Shown here: positions 1 through 12,585 of the stretch, in pieces | Position numbering within the stretch: position 1 is the first letter of the stretch | Layout of the letters: every line of letters begins with the position of its first letter | Source of the DNA: Larus michahellis | Lineage: Eukaryota; Chordata; Aves; Charadriiformes; Laridae | NCBI RefSeq assembly: GCF_964199755.1 | Contig: NC_133897.1 | Location: 113,283,579 to 113,347,578 of the forward strand | Reading direction: 5' to 3' | Length of the DNA stretch: 64,000 bases | The notes under the pieces: generated by a model | The model's input: the letters and a program-made list of their open reading frames with translations, nothing else | What the model was told of the DNA's origin: nothing | Database searches by the model: none | Translations under genes and position numbers: made by a program

Positions 1-3000
1 CACCTTCTACTTCATTGATAGCAAGTTTTCCTCTCTTTTTAACCAGTGCTGCCTCAGTATCACTTTTGTACAAAAATGAGAACTGTGCACCCCCCTGGAG
101 AACAAAATGAGCAAGGAAAAGTATCTCCAACCACAGGATAAGAGTTTATTTCCTAGACTAAAGAGCTCATGATCCAGGTTTATAACAAGACAACCAAAAC
201 ACAGAATAAATGGAATGGGAGGGCAGAGGCACTTTGAAAGCACAGTGAGACAGACGGATTTTCACTTTCCAATTACCTAGACCCTTCTAGATGATGCCAC
301 TTAGGATGTAACAGCCGGGCTTAACCTGCAGGGCAGGTGTGCTCCCTGAACCCCGCTGTCCAAAGTGTTAGACCGCGGCAGACTACAGGAAAACATCATG
401 GGTCCCATAGTGCCCTACTGAGAAGCGGCTGCTGGTAGAGAGCGGGCCCGCAGGGGAGAGCGGCAGTGTTCAAGTCAACAATGAAATGTGCTCAAAGCCA
501 CCGAGTCACGGATAGAGGTCTTCTGCAAGCATCATTCAGCCTCACTCAGGATTCAAGGTAAAGGAAGAGCTGCAGACCGACAGATTTGCTCCTCTCGTGA
601 GGCATAATGGGCAAAGCGTGCTTGAAGTGTAAGGAAATGCAGAAAATGGAGGCGGACCCTTTGGCAGAGCTGAGATGGGGTTTTAGTTCTGTTTTGGGTG
701 GAAGTGGGAGAGCTAAACACGTGGCAGTGACGGGCAGAGCACTGCTAAGTCACAAGGAGCCTTGACCTAATGGCCGGGAGCATGTGCTCACTGTGTGGAG
801 AAGGTCATTCAGCGATTCTCACGGGCAAGAAGGTCAGCATGAGACGCAGGGGTGGAGTAGTAGATTTCAAAAGGATAAGGTGAAAGCAACTTTTTTTTTT
901 TTTTCTCCTAAAAACAGTGCTGCAATAACAAGCAACCCACCCATTTTATAGACAGATAACACCCTTCACATAGATCTCTCAGACTCTGCCTTCCCTACGT
1001 CTCCCAGCCCATCATATGTCTAAAGCCTAAGCCAGCTTTAGGCTTCTGTTCACATCACAACTCAAAACCAAGGTGTGCCTTCTCTGAAAAAATAATAATC
1101 CCCACAGCAGGGAAACACCCACCCCACGACCCATCGTGGTTTCCCTACGGCTCCAAAGCTACTTTCCATCTTACTAAAGCCTAGCTGTGTGCACAAGCTC
1201 ACCCCACCCTTTAGCCCAAGGACTCCCTCTCTAATCGCAACCATCTGGCTATAAAGCATTTTGGCTGCTACTTTGTACTAAAGTTAACAGGTTTGGTAAA
1301 GTACTATTAAAAATACCCGTACCAGTTTGCTTGCATTTCTCTCTAAAGCCATTAACTTGGGGCTTCAGTTTTGCTTATAACTTTGCTGTTTGTTTTATAT
1401 GTTTTTGTCTAGAATCCACTCTTCCTGCTCTCCCCCAACCCTAAATCTCCACTCTGCTCCTACCTTCTTCCCCAGCTCGGAATGTCACTAATCCTTTCCT
1501 ACTAGTACCCACTTTTTAGGACCTTGTGAGGAAACTAGCCCACCCCACAGCCACTTCCAGCCTGTACCTCACTCAACTAATCGCCAGTGAGTCCAAGACC
1601 TCTCCAGCCCACAGACACAGAGAACAGAGAGCATCCCCACCCAAGCCTGGGCAAGCCTTGCCAACCGTACCATAAGGCAATGGGTTACGCTAAATGCATG
1701 TCGGACTTTTCTCCCACTGTGGAGCCCACCAGCCCAAGTCACCAGTGTTTCTCTGGAGTCCCACCTGACGGCTTTAGGCAGTTCGTGGTATGTCCCTCCA
1801 GATGTGCCTACATCATGTGCCGGTTGTTTCAGCCCTATGGAAATAAAACCGCTGACTCCTGGGGTTATGGTCTTTTTTACTAGCGAAAAAGGAGCCTGAG
1901 GAAGTCTTAATAGATATATCACTATAAAGGGAGGGTGAAAGGGGATCAAAGGGATTTACTGACTGAATGCGTCACGAGATGTTAAGAAGAGAGCACAACA
2001 GGAAGCAAATAACTCACAGAGGTGGTGGCAGTGCCTGCAATGCCCCTCAGCACAGAAATAACCCCGAAAGTGTGAAACAAATCTATAAGGGGCTAGAAGA
2101 GAAATACTGAATATCAGTGCACAAGTGGGAATGGGAAAATTGAAAGGATCATTCTCCTACTAGCCAGCTTCTTGAAATTGTTCTACCACAACCTGGCGAC
2201 CCGCTGTTCAGTCTGGCTGATTGCTACGGCCAAAGTTCCTCCAGAGTTTATAGTGAGGCTGCTGTAAACAAATGCTTTTCCACTAAAACCCATATAAACA
2301 AGCCATCCACTAACACAGTCTCCCTTCCAACAATTGTACGCTGTCAAATGGCATGTGAGCTCCGAATAGTTACTCATACTCAGAAGCGAGCAGCGTTGCT
2401 TTGCCTGTCCCCTTTCAACTTCATTTTGTGAACTGAAATCAGTTTCGCCTACCCCAGGGCAAGTCAGAGCGGACTCAAGCCAAGCCCAGAGACTTTTGTT
2501 CGCACACAGGACAATGGCAATTCTCGCAACAAGGAGAAAATATCTACAGACACTGGAAATCTAACACAGCAAGAGCAGCACTTTTTAAGCTATTAAAAGC
2601 TGATCTTTCTGCCATGTAGGAATAGTACTGGCTGTTGTACAGTATGTATCGATCCTGTTAATAAATGCAGATTTGGAGCCACATCCTCATCAGACAGAAG
2701 CGATATAAGCCACTATGCCTGATGACTCTTAAAATAAAGAAGATGAATATCGCAGTGTTTCTCTAAACAAGACAGAACAAAATATATCAGAGGGAGAAAC
2801 TTCATCTGGATATCAAGGTCAAAGCTAGAGTCTGCTGGTTTTTTCTTCTGCAATATCCCCACATGTCACTGTTTGGGGCAGGACACCGTATCTGGAGAAG
2901 GAACAAAATATTTTCCTGAGTGTTGATATTAAATCTTGAGCTAGTCAGAAGTCCCTGAATAAAAGGCAAGTATTAGAGGATTCTTCTGTCAACTCTATTG

Positions 3001-3439
3001 TTTAGCACATCTATCAGCAATCAAAGTACTGCTAGTCCACAAACCCTGCTGGCGGTCTTGGGGGAACCAGGAGCGGTATTCACCGGGGGTTTCCTCAGCA
3101 GCTCAAAAAGACAAAAACAATGCCTTCATCTGTAACCAAATCACAAATACTGTATGTCGTGCAGATCAGTCAGAAGATGACACACCATTCTTATGTGTGC
3201 TTCAACGCATTTTGTACTCGGCTCATATCATGTTTTTCAAGATTATACTCTTTCTCTGAACTCCAACAACTTTTAAGTTAGAATTACGCATATTTAACTG
3301 CATTCATAAAATACCTATTTAACTCCAGCAATAGATATTTCAGTGCAGTAACAGAGGGATATTTTAAAAGCTGGTAGTGATTTATAAGGCAGCAGAGCCA
3401 CAAAGACTGAGAAAACAGTCACAAAAGGGACCTCAGGAG
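1..3439. other. Intergenic DNA, no gene recognised
   Basis: AT-rich single-copy-looking sequence. Open frames here, including one of 126 codons on the minus strand at 1569-1949, resemble no family I know and have no splice or codon-use support. A T-run of about 15 lies near 892-905. No interspersed repeat could be recognised with confidence. Confidence 0.6.
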
Positions 3440-3960
3440 ATAATCAGGTTCACTTCCTGTCCCTGAGACCCTCTTCTTGTCATTCCTGGTTGACGTTTGC
3501 CTGAGCTAGTCTTGCTCCAGACTTTGCTCTAGTGCTCCCCAGGCAATTAATCCTAGTACTTCACTGTCCTTTCTGTTAGAAAGTTTTTCTAATATCGAGC
3601 CTGCACCTTTGTTGCTGCAGTTTTAAATCCTTTGTAGCTTGCCTCTGTTCACCAGAGACCTGGAGAAAAAGTTATTCTTTTCTCTTTTGCACTAGTCACT
3701 TAAACACTTCAAAACTGTAATCCTATCTCCTCTCAGTCTCCATTCCTTTAAGCTAAGTAACCCCAGAACATTTTTTGTAGTTCCTATATTATAGTAATTT
3801 TTTAAAATTCAGTCATTTTTTCCTTTTTTTTTCTGAACCCCTGTCATTTTTGTTTAGGGGAAATGCCCAAAACCAGACACAGTACTCCAGCTGAATCCTA
3901 ACCATTTTGGAACAGAGCAGGAGCTTTTTTCACACATCCTGCAGGAAAAAACTAGTTTAC
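3440..3960 (-). mobile_element. Decayed CR1 LINE fragment (minus orientation)
   Basis: Read on the plus strand, this stretch follows the reverse complement of the 3' half of amniote CR1. The recognisable phrases, in the expected order, are the 'gttagaaagtttttctaat' block (near 3577), a 'ctcctctcagtctcc' block (near 3730) and 'ccagacacagtactccagct' (near 3873). Many substitutions and a T-rich insertion make it an old copy with no coding capacity. The assignment rests on remembered consensus features, not on an alignment. Confidence 0.75.
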
Positions 3961-6084
3961 AAATCAAAGTATGAAGTCTACCTCTTCTGAAAAAAACACG
4001 GCAATCACAACTTTCTATTCAAATTGTGACACAAAACCACCCTTAGATATTTTTCTGCAAGAACTGCTGTCCAACCAGTTGTTCTTATCCTGTTTGGGTA
4101 GTGCTCACTTAACTGTATGAACCCATATAGGGTTTATAATAGCAACTACTACTATACTACTGAATTCAAAGCTAATGAATTCAATCCCATTCCCTCAGGC
4201 CATTTCTCTAAGCCCATTCTCCAAGCATCCCCTTGGTTAACCCAATCACTCCTTCATATTCCTACCTCCAAGCAGAAGAACGGTTTTACAGGCTTGTTCT
4301 ATCAAAAGTAACGGCAGAGATCTTCTAGCCACAAATCACAGTTATTATGGAGTTTTTGACTACAACAAGGGAAAATTTAAGCCAAACATAAATGAAGAAA
4401 AATTAATGAGAAGGAAGACAAGAAACTTATGGGTAGTTGGCCTTTTTCAGAGACCCACACTCCTGCCAAATGTCTGATAACTTGGAACATGGCATGCTAG
4501 GTAAGGAAACGAGATATTAAATGCTCAAGAGTAAGTGCCATCCGCAGAGGCAACAGGGGTGGAAAACCTATCCCTCTCCAGAAAGAATAAGAAGAGAAAA
4601 ATCCCACCTCTGGATTACAATGAAGAAGAACTTTATTTCTAAATGTCTTGCACATTCTAACCATGAAGCAATAAAAATCAGCCAATTTAACCCCATAACC
4701 TGTCATCAATATGACCACTCAAGCATGGAAGAATAACCTGGCAGCTGATAAAGACAGAGACATGCATGATTTTGTTTATTCCTGAGACAACTATTCTACT
4801 GCATAGCTGTGCATGGAGGAACAGCAGAATTAAATTATCCAGATGAATGTTCCAGACAATGTCAAACAAAGACAGCAGAACCTAATAGCTGAAAGCCATA
4901 AGAGCATCTTTTTTTCACATAGCTCAGCTACCATCTGGAAAACCTTGTGGTACTATCAGCTATGTCAGAAAAATCTTGAGACACTTACTGGGCAAAAGCC
5001 TTCAATCCCGTGACTCTGAATAGGACCTTTCTCAAACGTGGTCACTTGACAGGAGGTATCTGCGTAGTACAGGGAATGCCCAAAGCTAAAAGCAAAAGTC
5101 AGGCCCCATCAGCAGTTTTAAACTAGTTGTTTCATGGGCAAAAAGACTAGTCATACACTTTCTCATCTTTTGAGTCCTCATTGTCCAATACAGATGTGAG
5201 GTCCACTTGAAACTCTTCTCATCATTGGGGTTTTCAAGACATCTGTACCTATGGTACCAGTGCTGATGCTCTGGCCTCTCCCTAAGCGTCAACACTAACA
5301 TTTCTCTCTCCTCCATGTGTCCAAACTTCCAGAGACATAAAAACTGTCTGATTATTACTGACTTTTCTAGTTGGGTTGAAACTGGCCAATGCGTTTAAAA
5401 GAAGGTGGGAATAATAAGGGAACTTACAAGAGGACATACAGATCCCCAGACTATGCAGATAACATTTACTTGGGTGTGATGAGTGCTTTCTGAGGTACAG
5501 CAACCTCAATTGCATTAATATCAGCAAGAAGTTTGCTGAAGGTTGTCGTCTCCCAGCCTCCACAATCAGTGCCTTCCTACTCAGTCTTAGTTCTCTGTAT
5601 CATATGAGGTTTGCACAGATTTAGATAGTTGTTGGGCCTTAATTTAATAAATACATGTGTGCATATTGATTATTATAGGAATATTTGATGTGAGCCTCTC
5701 TAAGTACCCTCCTAAGACCAGAATGAGCTTGTCTATTCCTCGTTCCTGGACTGGAGCATTATTCTGCTTTGTGATTCTGTGATTATTTTGCTTTCTTATT
5801 GTATTTGCATTCTAATTAAAAATAAGACACGCTAAGTCTACTTTTTTTGGCAAATAGCAGACAGAAAACCTTGCGTATAAGAAAAGAGAGAAAATTATTT
5901 GAACAATTAAAGGACAACTTTGAACTGCAAAACCTCATCCGCAGTTTTAGTACACCCTTTGAAGGAAAGAAAGAAATGAAAGACATGGAAGAAAGTGGAA
6001 AACTGGGAGTATAAAGTAAGATGGGTTTACTAAAGGTTGAACTCAGAATAATAGATTTTCAAACGACAGAAATGAACCAGTTTT
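3961..6084. other. Intergenic DNA, no gene recognised
   Basis: AT-rich sequence with only short open frames (up to about 93 codons), none resembling a known protein. A short ATTCTGTGATT-like string near 5770 recalls a CR1 tail, but its upstream flank does not match CR1. Confidence 0.55.
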
Positions 6085-7150
6085 CATATATCTGGACTTC
6101 ATTAAAGTTCTTTCTACAGTGTCATATGGGAAAAGACTATGCTGTAGAAAATGGGAATTGAATTCAACAATTGTACGATGGCAAAAAACTAACTACGGGG
6201 AAGGATGTGCTGACAGCAAAACAATTGGTCCTGGGGGGGGAGGTCGTCTTGGAGTTCTTCGAGAAACTATATATTTTCGTTCATGCCTCTGGCTTAAAAA
6301 GCAATGTCAGAAGGATGGACCTATTAATCAAGAGGACAGCCAGAGTGCCAAAGAGTGGGGGGATCTAAAAAGTGTGTGTTGTGCACCACTTGTGATATAC
6401 GTATTTCAGTAGATAATGTGTGGTTCGGCATACAGCTAGAAGCTGCCAATGACTGTAACGTTAGGTCCACTAGATACCCGCCACTACTACTGAAGCTGCT
6501 GGGACTTTTTTGGTGGCAGTAGATAGGGGACTAGTTTCTCTGTTCGGACATTGAGAAGGACCAGATGACCTTGAGGCATGGAAGTTGGTTAGCATTCAGC
6601 AGTGCCAAGCATAAGGCCAGGCAGTTAGAAATCCCTACAATTTTTTTGTCGTAGGCTGGGATTTCATTAGTTTGATGAGGAGCAGAAAAAGGAATGAGTT
6701 AATCAGAAACAGAAGGAGCAAGAACCCCACCTATGATGTCACTGTGAAAGAAAAATATGGTCCTGGCATATATGGGGGCAAATTTTTTTCCCTATCTAGC
6801 AGGAATACCGATTTCATTATACAATACTTTTATGGAACCACCTCTTTAATATCAGATAGTCCCAGTCACGCATGAAAACACATGCTGGAACAGGTGTGGA
6901 TTGCTAGGCTGGATGAGGCTAAGACAATTTGACTTTGACACCCTACAATGAGAAGGTTGAAAGCAGATGTAAACGCTATCTCTAAAATCAGCAGGGAACA
7001 TCAAATGCAGGTACTGATAAAAGTTGCTTAAACTGCAAGACAAGATCAGCGTAAGAGCAAAAGGTACAAAATAATCATGAATGCATCTAAGCTGTAGATT
7101 GAAGGCATTTTTCCAAAAAATACAGAAACGGTATTCTGATCCTAACCTCA
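6085..7150 (+). mobile_element. Ancient CR1/L3 LINE with reverse-transcriptase remnant
   Basis: Around 6090-6165 one frame reads YLDFIKVLSTVSYGKRL. This matches reverse-transcriptase motif A of CR1-clade LINEs (family pattern YLDFSKAFDTVPHGKLL), and the metal-binding Asp of LDF is kept. The same frame continues with NSTIVRW, which fits the family's 'SKIVRWI' segment. At about 6800-6960 the text resembles the CR1/L3 3' part ('ctggaacaggtg' near 6888). Stops and frame changes show it is a dead copy. The middle (6420-6780) is too diverged to assign firmly and may contain unrelated sequence. Confidence 0.7.
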
Positions 7151-8460
7151 AAAATACAATAATTCATTGCAAGATGCACTCAGTGACTCGGAAAGCCCAT
7201 TTTAGTCCAGTACTTTTGTATTTTTCCTAATAAATAGGCACCCTAGCCTCCTATGCGCTGAGAAAGAGATAAGTAAACCCATTATGTTATAAAGTTGGCA
7301 AATTAGATCGAGTAAGTTGCCAAACTGAGGCCTACCTCAGGCCAAATTAATATGGACAGAACTGATTTTTTCTTATGTGGTACAGTATGTGTAAGGGAGA
7401 CATGTAATCTATAAAGCTGGTTTTCTGTGCTTCTTGCCAAGAATTTTTCTTGACTTAAGACTTTCAGCCTTGACTATGTAATCACTAATCTTTCAAAGAG
7501 ACTAACTTCAGTCAGAATTAGATGCATACTAGGTCAGCCACCTGAATTCATTTTAAAAAAATCCACAAGACACTGATTCAACATGATCAAGACTCTGTCT
7601 GTGAAGCCCCAGTGCAAGGCTGTGCTAGGAGGAATTTTCCACTTTTTAATTTCAGTTTGAATAAATTAATTGAAAATGCATTTCTATAGTGTCCACATGG
7701 TAATAAATAACAATTTGCAAAAAGAAAAATCATGAAGCAATTGAATTCCACAGTACTTTAGATGAAGCCACATGATTTCATGCTGTATTCTGAACTAAAA
7801 TTTGTGTTAAAGGACAATTGTATCCAGAAGTTGAAATATGGAAAAAGTTAAGTGTTTTGTAACAGGGGATTATTCCCGGAAACAATTATCCTACTTTGGT
7901 GTCCTATTCATTTAAACAACTTCACTCCTCTTTCAGCGGTCTCTATTTGTTTATTTATAGATCATTCACTTATTAATATTCTTTTCCACCAACCCAAAAA
8001 ACATCTTCTCTATAGAGTCAGAGGGGTGTACGATGCGAGAATAGGACAGACTGAAGATGGCAAAGTATATGTTTTCCAAGAATAAAAGTTCATTTGTTGC
8101 AAATGTTTTCCTATCCAGCAAAGGCCAGAAGGAATTACTAGCAAGCTCCTCAGGAGGCCCCGCTCCTACAAATAAACGCATAGGCTGAAAATGAACCCAT
8201 ATACAAGGGTTCATTTGAGAACTTGGAAAGTGCTGCCATGTTGTGTGCACACACTGGCATCCAACAAGAGATGACTAGTGGAGGGAAACGTACCTTACTG
8301 CTTTTGTAGTGGTTATGGAGCACATGGCACCATACCTCATTGCTTATATAGCATTTGTGACAGCAAAGTCTGCAGCAGGAAAAATAGCTGCTACCACAGA
8401 GGCAAAGATTGTGAACGCCTGTGGGAAGTTTGGATGTGACTAGAGAGGAACCAACTATTG
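7151..8460. other. Intergenic DNA, no gene recognised
   Basis: AT-rich sequence with no recognisable repeat, exon or RNA. Short frames at 7852-8085 and 7966-8250 look like chance. Confidence 0.55.
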
Positions 8461-8803
8461 CAGCTTTTCAATACTTACAGGGATTAATAAGAAAGATGGG
8501 GAAGGACTTTTTACCAGGGCCTGTCACGATAGGACAAGGAATAAAGGTTTTAAACTAAAAGAGGGTAGATTTAGATTAGATATAAGAAAGAAAATCTTTA
8601 TGATGAGGGTGGTGAGAACCTGGAACCCGCCCAGAGAAGATGCAGATGCCCCATCACTGGAAGTATTCAAGGTCAGGTTGGATGGGGCTTTGAGCAACTC
8701 AGTCTAGTGAAAGATGTTCCTGCTCATGGCAGGGGAGTTGGCCTAGGTGGTCTTTGAAGGTCCCTTCCGACCCAAACCATTCTATGACTTGATGATTCTA
8801 TAA
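8461..8803 (+). mobile_element. CR1 LINE 3' end
   Basis: This is a 5'-truncated CR1 copy in plus orientation. It contains, in order, the 'gatttagattagatat' block, 'gagggtggtgag', 'ccccatcactggaagt', 'ggatggggctttgagcaac' and the tail 'ccattctatgacttgatgattcta'-like repeats near 8779-8800. It is moderately diverged from the copies at 9036 and 60905. CR1 is the dominant bird retroposon family, and 5' truncation is normal for it. Confidence 0.93.
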
Positions 8804-9035
8804 GTGTTTAACTGAAACATTCAGGTTTCAAGACTAAGAAGTTGCATACACTTCCACAGATTATATCAGAAAATTGAATTTCTACTACTAAAAAATAAAG
8901 GATGCTTAATGACTCTAGAAGCCTATGAAGATTAATCCAGAAAGTGAATTTTACTCTAAGTTGTTTTCATGTTGTTGGGTTTTTTTTACATTTAGAGGGG
9001 GTTTTTTTTCACCTTTTTCTAAATTTAAATGGGGC

Positions 9036-9342
9036 TTTCACTGGGGAGGGGCTCTTTGCAAGGGCATGTAGCAATAGGACGAGGGGCAATGGTTTCAAAC
9101 TAGAGCAGGGTAGGTTTAGATTAGATATTAGCAAGAAGTTCTTTACAATGAGGGTGGTGAGACACTGGAACAGGTTGCCCAGAGAGGTGGTGGAGGCCCC
9201 ATCCCTGGAGACATTCAAGACCAGGCTTGATGAGGCTCTGAGCAATTTGATCTAGTTGAAGATGTCCCTGCTTACTGCAGGGGGGTTGGACCAGATGACC
9301 TTTAAACGTCCCTTCCAACCCAACACATTCTACGATTCTATG
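9036..9342 (+). mobile_element. CR1 LINE 3' end
   Basis: This second 5'-truncated CR1 copy has the same orientation as the one ending at 8803, about 230 bases upstream. It shows 'gagggtggtgagacactgg', 'aggttgcccagagag', 'ccatccctggagacattcaa' and a tail of 'cattctacgattctatg'. The open frame of about 100 codons running through it is a shadow of the retroposon, not a host gene. Confidence 0.95.
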
Positions 9343-11849
9343 AAAAAATAGTTCAGCAGAACCCTAATAGTTTAGTTACTATTTCATTCTCTAGATCTTT
9401 CCTATTGAACAAAGAGTTCCTGTTTTGCCCTGTAAAAGGATACCAACATTATTGTAGTGAAACACCCTACCAGCAAATACGAAGATCTCGTACTCTCCAC
9501 AAAGAGTTCATACAACCTATTAACCCTATAAATTAGGGAGGCAGGTGAGAACAATTCTCTAGAAAGAATTGCTTTCTGAGGTCTCTGCCAAGAAGCCCTG
9601 AGAAAAGGCAAACTAAAGTTTACCTTTACTTTTCCCCATGGGTGTTTTGGTTGTAAAGTAAAACCCAGTGCTTGCAAAAGTGGCATGTTTGAACTAGACA
9701 CAGATAAGTCAACCGCATTCACAGCAGGGAGCAAAATCTACTGTCTTAGAGACTATTAAAGAGAGCTAATCAAAGTCACCCAGACCTATGTTCAAATCTG
9801 TACTTCAGATTCCCCTCAGTTCAAAGGGTTTCAGACACATTTTGCCAGCTAAGGCTTAAACAAAGGACACCAGGGTCAAAAGGCCCTCAGCTTTAATCCT
9901 CTTTGAGCCTCTGACCCATTGCATGATTTTGGGCTCAACTTTTAACTTTCTTACACCTCAACCAGCTCAGCTGGAAAACCGGGTAGGAAAATGGCTCCAC
10001 TGAAAACCAGATGCTCCATCTAAGCCAAATTCCACTGAAAAATAAGGTAACATACGCTTTCCTTAAAGCAATCACTGCAGTCAATAAAACGTGCTGTGGG
10101 GGAATGCAAATATAGTCTCTCGCAGAATATAAATCATAGATTATGATTTGTTAAAAAAAAGAAACAACACATACAGGACACATACAAAAATATTAGGTTC
10201 CACAGAACAAAGTCAGCACTTAAGTCTGGATTCTCCATGTCTGTATATGTATATATAGTTTAACTTACATGAGGCAATTGAATTCAGTGGGATTAGTTGT
10301 ATGCATAAATAAAAGAACATATATTTCCATAAAGTGTGAAAGCGGGGTGTTTTCTGTGCATTGTAAATTTATTATCAGGTTTATTCTATCTTTCCTAGCT
10401 GACAGATTCACCAAGTAATGAAGGACCAATAGCGCAAAAATAAATTGCATCACACATATCTGTAATGTTCAGAGCACAAGTTGATATATAAAATAAACTG
10501 CTAATATGCCTATGCACATCATTCTTTCTCACTAATTTAAAACCCTCAGCTTACTTTTTTTTCTGCTTATTTCATCTCCACATAGGCTTGTGCATCCTTG
10601 GCACAGAAACCATTTTCTCACACGTCAAGGAAGTCTCTGAGGTATCAAATACACAGACTCTTCTTAGTGTAGTCTATATTTTACCCAGGTCCACAGCAAA
10701 AGCAAAGCCAAATAAAGATTATGTTTTAAGGGAGTCCATAAGTCTGGGGAAATTCTATTTACTTGGTTTAAACTTTTATTTTTTTCCAAAAAAGATGGCA
10801 AATCAAGGCAAGATGCTACTTTTTAATCATCACAGGGTATGGAAATAGTGAAAAAAGAAACAGTAACCGTTTTTAATTTTGCAGAGTTTTTTCTATTTCT
10901 TTAGGCAGTCTCTGCATGAAACAACCCAGCAAACACTAGAAATTGCAAGTTCATTCTGCAAGACTTATATCTGCCCTCAAGTCTTGCATTTCTCAGCTAA
11001 TATTTCAGCACTGGCCTCATTACCAATCTTTACTTCTGTTAAAGCCTAAAGACTATTTACATGTTTCACAAAAAAAAAAAAGAAAAAGAAAAAGAAAGGC
11101 TCGATGGAATGTATTCACAAGTAACACAGGAGTCCAGCCTTCAGCGCTTCAGTTCTTAACTCCAGCAAGGCTGCTGAAGAACTAATGCAACAAAAAAACA
11201 GGAATATCATAGCACTGTCCATCCATACTCTATCTAATATCTATGGTGAATGAAGACTAAAAAGTGGAAAAATGTGATTTGCTTTACATACATAGAAATA
11301 CACACGCTTCCTTTGCATAATAATGTGATTTCCCCTATGTCATCCATAGAGCTTCCTGTTACCAGCGCTCGAAAGGAAAGACGCTAAATTTTAATGCTGT
11401 GGGACTTCCTTTACACAGCTGCACATGCAAGTTGATAAAAATTACTCTTAATGATAGAATTAGTGGAGCACAGAAAACAAACAAAAAAAAAAAACTGCAA
11501 TATGCTGGGAAGAGTCCATGCAGCTTTTGTAGAAGGAAGTCACGTCGCTATGCTGATGTAGCTCCTGGAAGGACTCAAGTGTGGACCAGGGGACATCAAA
11601 TGGACCTGGTTATTTTGAGTTTCCAAAGTCTCTCACCAAAGGCTCTTAAAAAAATTTAGTATCTGGACTAGGTAAGTAAGGTAAGAAAAGACATACTCCC
11701 ATGGAGAAATAACTGATTCAAAGGCAGGAAGAACAAACAAGCCAGGAATAAACTTCCAGTTTCTCAGAGCCCTTCCAGAAGCTCTGTCTATGCTGTTCAG
11801 CATACCCACCAGCATATTCACGTCCCTGTGAAAGGGAATGAGACTCCGG
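9343..11849. other. Intergenic DNA, no gene recognised
   Basis: AT-rich sequence with A-rich runs near 11068-11098 and 11482-11495. No exon, RNA gene or repeat family was recognised. Confidence 0.55.
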
Positions 11850-12585
11850 CAGTTTCAAAGATATTCAGAGCAAAGATGAGGCTGGCAGTGAGGAGCTGCA
11901 CAAGGGCTTCATAAAACTGGCTGAGTGACAGAACGGCAAATGAAATTCAGTGTAAAAAAATGCACGTGACCAAAATGAATCCTAATTCAACCTTTACTGT
12001 TGCCACTTAGGGACAAGATTTTAGGATGATACTAGAAAATTGCATTCACCTGATTGCCACGTGGTCATCAAATAAGCAAATCAAATGGCAGGATTTTTTA
12101 GGTAAGGAGTAGACATCAAAGCAAAACATATTGTTATACAATTGCATGAGTCTATATGCACCTACTTGCTGAATACTGAACAGGGTTTTCATCCCACCAT
12201 CACAAAATGGACATAACAAAGCTAGAAAAGGCCCACAAAAAGCCAATGAGGACGACAGAAAGCATGAAGCAGCATCTGTACAAAAACTGATTTAAAAGAC
12301 TAAGACTGTTCATCTTGGAAAAGAGGCAAATGATGAAATTCCAAGTGGAAAGGAGGATATGGCAAAAACTTCATTATATCCAATCGTATAGGAAATAAAG
12401 GCATCAAAAGAAGTTATCAGGTGGTCGTTTCGAAGTAGAGAAAGGGAGGTTATCTTTTAAAGCATCATGTGCTTAAACTGGGGAATCATTGTCAGACAGT
12501 ATTATGGGTGCTGAAGTTACAGTGTTAAAAGACACAATTAGACCAATTCATGGAAGAAAAATCTTTCATGAGCTGTCAGATATCG
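11850..12585 (+). mobile_element. Ancient CR1/L3 LINE fragment
   Basis: The plus strand follows the 3' portion of the amniote CR1/L3 type: 'ggcaaatgaaattcagtgt' near 11935, 'acataacaaagctagaaaagg' near 12210, and 'gttcatcttggaaaagagg' near 12308. The flanking words fit 'catgaa', 'ggaaataaagg' and 'taaactgggg'. Divergence is high and no frame stays open. Ends are approximate. Confidence 0.75.

Noticed and set aside
1569..1949. 126-codon minus-strand frame that looked like a possible retroviral or LTR remnant because of an AATAAA in the region
   Set aside because: No reverse transcriptase, gag or LTR boundary features could be found. The AATAAA alone is not evidence.
5740..5785. ATTCTGTGATT string resembling a CR1 tail
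   Set aside because: The sequence just upstream lacks every other CR1 3' landmark.
8944..9255. 103-codon open frame on the plus strand
   Set aside because: It runs through a CR1 3' end and is translation of a retroposon tail, not a host gene.
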